Both the position numbers and the translations under genes were made by a program. Below the pieces are notes generated by a model. The model saw only the letters and a program-made list of their open reading frames with translations. It ran no database searches and was not told the DNA's origin. 7,400 nucleotides of DNA. Source: Paracoccaceae bacterium (lineage in GTDB: Bacteria > Pseudomonadota > Alphaproteobacteria > Rhodobacterales > Rhodobacteraceae). Location of the stretch: assembly GCA_015487255.1 (NCBI GenBank), contig WFQA01000047.1, forward strand, positions 1-7,400, given 5' to 3'. Each line of letters opens with the position of its first letter. Positions within the stretch are counted from its first letter, which is position 1. Positions 1 through 5,622 of the stretch are shown piece by piece.

Positions 1-1316
1 AGCTCATGGCTGATGGCTGCAAACCCAAAGCAGACTGGCGCATCGGCACCGAGCACGAAAAATTCGGCTATTGCAAAGATACCTTAAAACCCCTGCCCTA
101 TGATGGCGCGCGCTCGATCAAAGCCCTGCTGGAAGGGCTGCGGGACAAATACAACTGGGCGCCGGTTTTTGAGGGTGATCACCTGATCGGGCTAAGCAAG
201 GACGGCGCGAATGTATCGCTGGAGCCGGGCGGGCAGTTGGAGCTTTCCGGCGCGCCGCTGGAAACCATTCACCAGACCTGCGACGAGGTCAATGAGCACC
301 TGCGCGAGGTCAAGGATATTTCTGACACCATCGGTGCCGGGTTTTTCGGCATGGGAGCCGCGCCGGAATGGCTAGCCGAAGATATGCCGATGATGCCCAA
401 GGGCCGCTACAAGCTGATGACCCCGTATATGGATGAGGTTGGCAGCCACGGCACCCAGATGATGTATCGCACCACCTGCATTCAGGTGAATCTCGATTTC
501 TCCAGCGAGCCGGATATGGTGCAAAAACTGCGCGTCGGGCTGGCATTGCAGCCCATCGCCACCGCGCTGTTTGCCAATTCGCCGTTTTTCGAGGGCAAGC
601 TGACCGGTTATCAAAGCTGGCGTGCCCGTATCTGGCAAAATACAGACAACGCCCGCACCGGCATGCTGCCCTTTGTGTTTGAGCCGGGGTTCGGCTTTGA
701 GGCCTGGGTGCAATATGCGCTGGATGTGCCGATGTATTTTGTCTATCGCGATGGTCAGTATATCAACGCGCTCGGCATGTCTTTTCGGGATTTCCTGCAA
801 GGCGAGCTGCCCGCCCTGCCCGGTGAAAAGCCAACCCTTTCTGACTGGGCCGACCACCTGACCACCGCCTTTCCCGAGGCCCGCATCAAGCAATATCTTG
901 AAATGCGCGGTGCCGATGGTGGCCCGTGGCGCAAAATCTGCGCGTTGCCCGCCTTTTGGGTCGGGCTGCTTTATGATCAAAATTCGCTTGATGCCGCATG
1001 GGATATCGCCCGCGGCTGGTCGGCAGAGCAGCGCGAGCAGTTGCGCCTTGATGTGGCCAAAGACGGTTTGCAGGCGCGGATCAACGGTATCGAGCTGCTG
1101 GATATCGCCAAGGAGCTGGTATCAATCTCCCATGCCGGGCTGAAGGCGCGGGCGCGGCCCGGGGCGGGTGGACTTATTCCGGACGAGACCCACTTTCTGA
1201 ACGCCTTGCAGGAGATACTGGGCCGGGGCTATTCGCCCGCCAAAAAGCTGGAGCGGCTTTACAGGTGCGAATGGGGTGGCGATATCAAGCGGGTGTATCA
1301 GGAATATAGCTATTAG
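1..1316 (+). CDS. gshA: Glutamate-cysteine ligase, plant/alphaproteobacterial type (5' end cut by window edge)
   Basis: This enzyme joins L-glutamate to L-cysteine using ATP, the committed step of cytosolic glutathione synthesis. Counting from the ATG at 6 (436 residues), it carries IGTEHEKF (13-20), GGQLELSG (75-82), a conserved core around residues 152-165 ending VNLDF, NSPFFEGK (191-198) and RGADGGPWR (301-309). These are hallmarks of the GCS2 family shared by plants and alphaproteobacteria, and differ from the E. coli-type ligase. The frame stays open upstream of the ATG (a Leu codon at 3-5), and I recall family members having about 20 more residues before this point, so Met1 here is probably internal and the true start lies outside the window. 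The C-terminus (ending QEYSY) is complete. The two cysteines of the Arabidopsis CC2 disulfide are Ala here (255, 270), whereas the CC1 positions are Cys (92, 312). The stop codon overlaps that of the convergent oxidoreductase gene. Family assignment is near certain. Confidence 0.95.
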   Translation, partial: LMADGCKPKADWRIGTEHEKFGYCKDTLKPLPYDGARSIKALLEGLRDKYNWAPVFEGDHLIGLSKDGANVSLEPGGQLELSGAPLETIHQTCDEVNEHLREVKDISDTIGAGFFGMGAAPEWLAEDMPMMPKGRYKLMTPYMDEVGSHGTQMMYRTTCIQVNLDFSSEPDMVQKLRVGLALQPIATALFANSPFFEGKLTGYQSWRARIWQNTDNARTGMLPFVFEPGFGFEAWVQYALDVPMYFVYRDGQYINALGMSFRDFLQGELPALPGEKPTLSDWADHLTTAFPEARIKQYLEMRGADGGPWRKICALPAFWVGLLYDQNSLDAAWDIARGWSAEQREQLRLDVAKDGLQARINGIELLDIAKELVSISHAGLKARARPGAGGLIPDETHFLNALQEILGRGYSPAKKLERLYRCEWGGDIKRVYQEYSY

Positions 1317-3751
1317 CATTTTACCCGTTTCATTGCCGGATCATAAAGCGGGGCGAGATGCACATTGCATTGCACCCGCTCGCTGGCGACTTCCAGCTCG
1401 TATTCCCCGCCAAGCACATAGTCTGCATCCACCCCGGCCGGGTGGCGCACATAGCCATAACCGATGGATTTTTCCAGCCAATAGCCATAGCCGCCCGAGG
1501 TCAGCCAGCCGACCCGCTCGCCATTGCGATAGATCGTCTCGCGGCCCAGCAGGATCACCTCTTTTGAGGCGGTAAAACAGGCCATCAGCTTTTTCACCCC
1601 GTTTGATTTTTGCATCTGCATCGCCGCGCGCCCATTGAACGGTATGTTTTTATGCAGCTTCACCGCCCAGCCCAGCCCGGCCTCAAAAGGGGTGTGGTCC
1701 GGGCCGATATCCACCCCCCAGGCCCGATAGCCCTTTTCAAGCCGCAGGCTCTCGATGGCGCGATAACCGGCATTTTGCAACCCGTATGTCGCGCCTGCCG
1801 CCATCAGCGCATCATAAACCTTTGGGGCGTGTTGCACCGGCAGATGCAGCTCCCAGCCCAGCTCGCCCACATAGGTCAGGCGCAGCGCCAGCACCGGGCC
1901 ACCGGCAATGTGGATGGTTTTATGGCTGCCAAACGGAAAGCCGGCATGGCTGACATCATCTTTGGTCAGCACCTGCAGAATATCCCGCGCGCGCGGCCCC
2001 ATCAGGGCCAACACCGCCTTGCCGGTGGTGATGTCAGCCAGGTAGCAATCAAACCCCTTGGGGATGTTGCGGCTGATCCAGCTAAAATCACGGGTGGCAA
2101 AGCCGGTGCCGGTAACGATGTAGAACTCATTCTCACCCAGCCGGGCCACGGTCAGGTCACACTCGATACCGCCCCGGTCATTCAGCATCTGGGTATAGGT
2201 GAGGCTGCCAACCGGCTTATCCACATCATTGGCGCAGATCCAGTTCAGCGCCTCCAGCGCATCGGGGCCTTTCAGGCTGAATTTGGCAAAGCTCGATTGG
2301 TCAAACACCACCGCTGCCTCGCGGCAGGCCATGTGCTCGCGCCCCACCGCCGCAAACCAGTTTTGGCGGCCAAAACTGTAAATATCCCTTGGCTGCTCGC
2401 CGGGCGCGGCAAACCAGTTGGGCCGCTCCCAGCCGAGCTTTTCACCAAAACAGGCCCCCTGCGCCTTGAGCCGCTCATAAAGCGGCGATTTGCGATAGGG
2501 CCGCCCGCTGTCTGGCTCCTCAAACGGCCATGCCATGGTGTAATGCTTGCCATAAGCCTCGGCCGTGCGGGCGCGCAGCCAGTTGGCATCGCGCTGCGGC
2601 ATGCCAAAGCGGCGGATGTCGGCAGGCCACAGATCATAGGGCGGCGCGCCGTTTTTGACCCACTCCGCCAGCGCCATGCCCGCCCCGCCACCGGCAGCAA
2701 TGCCAAAGGCGTTGAACCCGGCACCCACAAAGAAACTGGCCAGTTCCGGCGCCTCGCCGATAATGAAATTACCGTCAGGCGTAAACGCCTCCGGCCCGTT
2801 GGTCAGGGTTTTGACCCCGGCAGTTTCCAGCGCCGGCACCCGGCCCAGCGCCAGCTCCATCAATGGCTCGAAATGGTCAAAGTTGCTGTCAAGCAGGGTA
2901 TAGTGGAAACCCTTGGGAATGCCACCCTCAGCCCATGGCAGCGGGTTTTGCTCATAGCCGCCCATCACCAGTCCGCCGACCTCTTCTTTGTAATAGGTCA
3001 GGCGGTCGGGGTCACGCAGGGTGGGCAGGGTTTTTGATATGCCCTTTATTGGCTCGGTCAGCATATATTGGTGCTGCATGCTGACCAGTGGCACATTCAC
3101 CCCAAACCGCGCGGCAAAATCCCGGCTCCACTGTCCGGCGCAGAGCACCACATTTTCACATTTGATCCCCCCGGCTTCGGTGATCACGGCTTTGATCCGC
3201 CCCGCTTCAATCTCCAGATCAACGACCTTGCAATCCTCAACGATCTGCGCCCCGGCCATGCGCGCGCCCCTGGCCAGCGCCTGGGTTATGTCAGACGGGT
3301 TGGCCTGCCCGTCCGTGGGCAGAAACGCAGCCCCGATCACATCATCCACATTCATCAGCGGCCACAGATCCCGGGCCTCGCGCGGGGTGAGCAGCTCCAT
3401 CTGTAAGCCAAAGGAATGCGCGGTGCTGGCCTGGCGCTTCACCTCTGTCCAGCGCGCTTGGGTACAGGCCAGCCGCAAGCCGCCATTCATCTTCCAGCCG
3501 GTGGCCAGCCCGGTCTGAGCCTCAAGCTGCTGATAAAGCGCCACCGAATAGCCCAGAAGCCGGGTGATATTGGCGCTGCTGCGCAACTGCCCAACCAGCC
3601 CGGCGGCATGAAAAGTGGTGCCGGAGGTCAGCTTTTTACGCTCCAGCAACAGCACTTCCTGATCCATTTGGGCGAGGTGATATGCGGTGGAGCAGCCAAT
3701 GATACCACCGCCGATGATAATGGTCTTGCTTGATTCTGGCAGTTGTTTCAT
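1313..3751 (-). CDS. FAD-dependent oxidoreductase with GcvT-like folate domain (dimethylglycine/sarcosine dehydrogenase family)
   Basis: This 812-residue enzyme is predicted to oxidise the N-methyl group of a secondary or tertiary amine such as dimethylglycine or sarcosine, transferring the one-carbon unit to tetrahydrofolate. Residues 9-37 form an FAD Rossmann fold (GGGIIG at 14-19, acidic Glu37 at the end of strand 2). SGTTFHAAGL (43-52) places His48 where DMGDH/SARDH relatives bind FAD covalently. The DAO domain runs to about 365, with a return segment near GAGFNAFGIAAGGG (343-356). A linker domain (FAO_M-like) spans about 370-430. The GcvT-like module covers about 435-700, with NDRGGIECDLTV (524-535), GELGWELH (629-636) and ESLRLEKGYR (667-676). 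A C-terminal barrel follows to 812. I chose the ATG at 3751 because the fold begins a few residues later and AAGG sits 8 bases upstream. The open frame continues to a TTG at 3835, but that extension lies within the kinase gene and resembles nothing. It is the second gene of the operon. The substrate is not determined. Confidence 0.92.
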   Translation of the reverse strand: MKQLPESSKTIIIGGGIIGCSTAYHLAQMDQEVLLLERKKLTSGTTFHAAGLVGQLRSSANITRLLGYSVALYQQLEAQTGLATGWKMNGGLRLACTQARWTEVKRQASTAHSFGLQMELLTPREARDLWPLMNVDDVIGAAFLPTDGQANPSDITQALARGARMAGAQIVEDCKVVDLEIEAGRIKAVITEAGGIKCENVVLCAGQWSRDFAARFGVNVPLVSMQHQYMLTEPIKGISKTLPTLRDPDRLTYYKEEVGGLVMGGYEQNPLPWAEGGIPKGFHYTLLDSNFDHFEPLMELALGRVPALETAGVKTLTNGPEAFTPDGNFIIGEAPELASFFVGAGFNAFGIAAGGGAGMALAEWVKNGAPPYDLWPADIRRFGMPQRDANWLRARTAEAYGKHYTMAWPFEEPDSGRPYRKSPLYERLKAQGACFGEKLGWERPNWFAAPGEQPRDIYSFGRQNWFAAVGREHMACREAAVVFDQSSFAKFSLKGPDALEALNWICANDVDKPVGSLTYTQMLNDRGGIECDLTVARLGENEFYIVTGTGFATRDFSWISRNIPKGFDCYLADITTGKAVLALMGPRARDILQVLTKDDVSHAGFPFGSHKTIHIAGGPVLALRLTYVGELGWELHLPVQHAPKVYDALMAAGATYGLQNAGYRAIESLRLEKGYRAWGVDIGPDHTPFEAGLGWAVKLHKNIPFNGRAAMQMQKSNGVKKLMACFTASKEVILLGRETIYRNGERVGWLTSGGYGYWLEKSIGYGYVRHPAGVDADYVLGGEYELEVASERVQCNVHLAPLYDPAMKRVKC

Positions 3752-3755
3752 CGGC

Positions 3756-4634
3756 TTAGCCTTGCTGATAGGTTTTATACGCGCGCTCGAAACGGCCAAG
3801 GTTTTTGGCGGTATAGGCTTTGTAATCAACATCAAGCCCCGAGGTTGCTTCCGAAACCATGCTCCACATGGTTTCGCGCAACAGCGAGGCGCATTTCATC
3901 GCCAAATAGCGCCTGATCAGCCCCGCATCGGGCAGGGTGCCATGGTAAATCTCCAGCATTTCCAGCTCTTGTAACTCACTCAACTGGCTGTTGCTGGCCA
4001 GCCCGCCAAGATCAAATAGCGGGCTGTTGAAACCGGCGTAATCCCAGTCGATCAGCCAGAGCCGCTCGCCGTCATCCAGGATATTGCCGGCCAGCATGTC
4101 ATTATGGCCAAAGACCAGCTCAACCGGGCCGATATCCCCCTCCAGCCTGGCGGCAATTTTGAGGAATTCGGGCAGAAGGCCGGCATAGGGGCTGGCATGC
4201 TCGCGCAGGGTGGCGGCATAATCGCGCAGCACATGAAACACCCAAAACACCAGCGCCGGGCCGCGCAGGTGCGCAGGCAAATCGTGGTGGCAGCGCTGCA
4301 TCAGCTCCACGATACGGCCAAGGTTTTGCGGCTGGCCAATATCGGCCTCGCTCAGGGTTTTGCTCTCGATATAGTTAAGCACCATAATGCCGTCATCGGC
4401 AAAAACCACCTCGGGGGAAAGCCCGGCTTCATGGGCGGCGCGGCTGGCGGCCAGCTCGTTGAAACGCAGCACATGATGGGCCTGAATATCCTCTCCCAGC
4501 CGGGCCACATATTTGCCCAGCCCATCCTCCACCACAAAATTGAGGTTGGTCAGGCCGCCCTGCAGAGCGGTGATCGTGGTCTCCCCGCTCCAGATCGGCA
4601 GGGCTTTGATGCGGTTTATGATCGGGTCTGGCAT
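3756..4634 (-). CDS. Choline/ethanolamine-kinase-like phosphotransferase (APH superfamily)
   Basis: This 292-residue cytosolic protein belongs to the aminoglycoside phosphotransferase/choline kinase fold and should move the gamma-phosphate of ATP to a small hydroxyl compound. Visible motifs are a glycine-rich loop GGLTN (26-30), the YVARLG strand (42-47), and Glu60 as candidate helix-C glutamate. Further on are the catalytic loop FGHNDMLAGNIL (175-186, with His177, Asp179 and Asn184) and the metal-binding IDWDYAGFN (195-203, Asp196). Arg45 stands where protein kinases have the ATP-binding lysine, as is common in choline/thiamine-kinase-like members. I chose the ATG at 4634 because GGA sits 7 bases before it and the recognisable fold starts soon after; a GTG at 4712 is in frame but would run through the promoter. 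It is the first gene of a two-gene operon with the oxidoreductase, 4 bases downstream, and is divergent from the DeoR regulator. Choline, ethanolamine, thiamine or another amino alcohol are possible substrates; the sequence does not say which. Confidence 0.88.
   Translation of the reverse strand: MPDPIINRIKALPIWSGETTITALQGGLTNLNFVVEDGLGKYVARLGEDIQAHHVLRFNELAASRAAHEAGLSPEVVFADDGIMVLNYIESKTLSEADIGQPQNLGRIVELMQRCHHDLPAHLRGPALVFWVFHVLRDYAATLREHASPYAGLLPEFLKIAARLEGDIGPVELVFGHNDMLAGNILDDGERLWLIDWDYAGFNSPLFDLGGLASNSQLSELQELEMLEIYHGTLPDAGLIRRYLAMKCASLLRETMWSMVSEATSGLDVDYKAYTAKNLGRFERAYKTYQQG
3760..3763 (-). promoter_or_regulatory. Ribosome binding site deciding the oxidoreductase start
   Basis: On the minus strand AAGG lies 8 bases before the ATG at 3751-3749, within the last codons of the upstream kinase gene, whose TAA is at 3758-3756. 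This spacing supports the ATG at 3751 over the in-frame TTG at 3835, and points to translational coupling of the two genes. Confidence 0.6.
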
Positions 4635-4641
4635 GGTTTTT

Positions 4642-4646
4642 TCCAA
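4642..4646 (-). promoter_or_regulatory. Ribosome binding site of the phosphotransferase gene
   Basis: On the minus strand TTGGA is followed by 7 bases and then the ATG at 4634-4632. It is a modest Shine-Dalgarno match, but correctly spaced, and favours this ATG over the upstream in-frame GTG at 4712. Confidence 0.5.
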
Positions 4647-4686
4647 ATTATATTTCACATGCCACTTTAATTTTCGGCTTCCCGAT

Positions 4687-4692
4687 ATTATA
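4687..4692 (-). promoter_or_regulatory. Candidate -10 box of the kinase/oxidoreductase operon
   Basis: The minus strand reads TATAAT, a perfect -10 consensus, in the AT-rich gap between the divergent kinase and regulator genes. Transcription would start near 4680, giving a leader of about 45 bases. No good -35 match lies 16-18 bases upstream (CCGGTG or neighbours around 4709-4716), so the promoter would be weak or need an activator. The same stretch on the plus strand gives TATAAA (4689-4694), which could serve the regulator gene, with a start so close to the ATG at 4703 that the message would be nearly leaderless. Confidence 0.45.
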
Positions 4693-4702
4693 AAATGGCC
4701 GG

Positions 4703-5596
4703 ATGAATGCACCGGTGTGGGAAATCGTGCATTTGACTCACGTCAAAGTCAAGCGTAGTGATGAGTTGTATGGGAAAGTGTGGCAATGTAAAGATCGGGG
4801 GCAAGCTATACCAAAGATAAATGCAATTACCAACCAACGCGAGCAAGAAATTCTGCGCGAGATTCGCCTTGCCGGCGGCTCTTGCCGAATCGGATTTCTG
4901 GCGCAGCGCCTGGGTGTGTCGGATGAAACCATCCGCCGGAATATCAAGTCGCTCGAAGCTTCGGCCCTGGTTAAAAAGGTGCATGGCGGGGTTTCGCTGG
5001 TTGGGCTGGTTTCGGTGGTGGAGCAGCCGTTTCAGTCGCGGATGGATAAAAATGCCGAGGTCAAGAAAAAGCTGGCGGCGCGGGTTGCGGATATGATCAA
5101 AAATGGCGATTCGCTGTTTATGGATGTCGGCTCGACCACCGCCTATGTGGCGCAGGCGCTGCAAGGCCATAATGACCTTTATGTGGTGACCAATTCAATC
5201 GCCGTGGCGCATATGCTGACCGCGCGCAACAATAACCGGGTCTTTCTGGCCGGGGGTGAGCTGCGCGCCCATGATGGCGGGGCCTTTGGCAAGGATGCGC
5301 TGCAATTCATCAAGCGCTTCAACGTGCAATATGCCATCATGTCGGTTGGCGCGATCAACGCCAGGCCCGGGTTTATGCTGCATGATGTGCAGGAGGCGGA
5401 TATCTCCTGCGAGGCAGTGCGGCGGGCACAGGTCAGCATTGTGGTGGCCGATAACTCCAAATTCGGCAAACAGGCCCCGATCGCCATGCGCTACCCCGAA
5501 GATCTGGATATACTGGTCACCGATAAGCAGCCCGAGGCAAATATTCGCGCCATGCTGGAGAAAAACAAGATTTCGCTGATCGTGCATGAGGGTTGA
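4703..5596 (+). CDS. DeoR/GlpR-family transcriptional repressor (start uncertain)
   Basis: Numbered from the ATG at 4703 (297 residues), the protein has an N-terminal winged helix-turn-helix: REQEIL (46-51), then a DNA-binding segment about 61-84 containing LGVSDETIRRNI and a wing ending KVHGGV (92-97). The DeoRC sugar-phosphate-sensing domain follows, with DVGSTT (141-146), TNS (163-165), GGELR (184-188) and ADNSKFG (249-255). Family members generally repress catabolic genes and release DNA on binding a phosphorylated metabolite. It is transcribed away from the kinase/oxidoreductase operon, its likely target. DeoR proteins usually begin about 5-15 residues before the REQEIL-like helix; here 45 residues precede it and match no family feature, and the ATG lacks a good ribosome binding site. 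Alternatives are TTG 4766, GTG 4778 or a non-standard ATA at 4808. The family is certain; the start is not. The effector is unknown. Confidence 0.9.
   Translation: MNAPVWEIVHLTHVKVKRSDELYGKVWQCKDRGQAIPKINAITNQREQEILREIRLAGGSCRIGFLAQRLGVSDETIRRNIKSLEASALVKKVHGGVSLVGLVSVVEQPFQSRMDKNAEVKKKLAARVADMIKNGDSLFMDVGSTTAYVAQALQGHNDLYVVTNSIAVAHMLTARNNNRVFLAGGELRAHDGGAFGKDALQFIKRFNVQYAIMSVGAINARPGFMLHDVQEADISCEAVRRAQVSIVVADNSKFGKQAPIAMRYPEDLDILVTDKQPEANIRAMLEKNKISLIVHEG
4732..4747. promoter_or_regulatory. Inverted repeat TTTGAC-n4-GTCAAA, candidate operator
   Basis: Two perfect 6-base arms (4732-4737 and 4742-4747) flank a 4-base spacer. The right arm continues into a direct repeat, GTCAAAGTCAA (4742-4752), adding a third half-site-like copy. 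The site lies between the divergent kinase operon and the recognisable part of the DeoR regulator, where an autoregulatory operator would be expected. It overlaps the nominal first codons of the regulator. Binding by the DeoR protein is inference; a short palindrome can also occur by chance. Confidence 0.45.
4797..4810 (+). other. Possible true start region of the DeoR gene (GGGGG then ATA codon)
   Basis: GGGGG at 4797-4801 is spaced 6 bases from an in-frame ATA codon at 4808-4810, which is followed by PKINAITNQREQEIL, a plausible DeoR N-terminus. If ATA were ATG this would be the obvious start. It may be a rare start codon, a start lost by mutation, or a coincidence, with translation starting at ATG 4703, TTG 4766 or GTG 4778. 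Confidence 0.25.
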
Positions 5597-5622
5597 ACAA
5601 GCCTTTTCAGGTTTCAAGCCCC
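5597..5622. other. Short convergent gap with no visible terminator
   Basis: Only 26 bases separate the stop codons of the convergent regulator and exporter genes. I found no stem-loop followed by a T-run on either strand, so the transcripts probably end inside the opposing gene or by a factor-dependent mechanism. Confidence 0.4.

Noticed and set aside
372..980. A 202-codon minus-strand open frame opposite the glutamate-cysteine ligase
   Set aside because: It is antisense to highly conserved ligase sequence and its translation shows no recognisable protein features.
1610..3037. A 475-codon open frame on the plus strand opposite the oxidoreductase gene
   Set aside because: Its translation is rich in Arg, His, Gln and Pro with no recognisable domain, and it lies entirely antisense to a clear family member. 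Long antisense frames are common in GC-rich genes.
3749..3835. N-terminal extension of the oxidoreductase to a TTG at 3835
   Set aside because: The extra 28 residues lie inside the kinase coding region, match no domain, and the ATG at 3751 has a well-placed ribosome binding site.
3792..4328. A 14-base repeat (ACGGCCAAGGTTTT) near 3793 and again near 4315
   Set aside because: Both copies encode Asn-Leu-Gly-Arg in the same kinase gene, so the match is explained by codon choice rather than a mobile or regulatory repeat.
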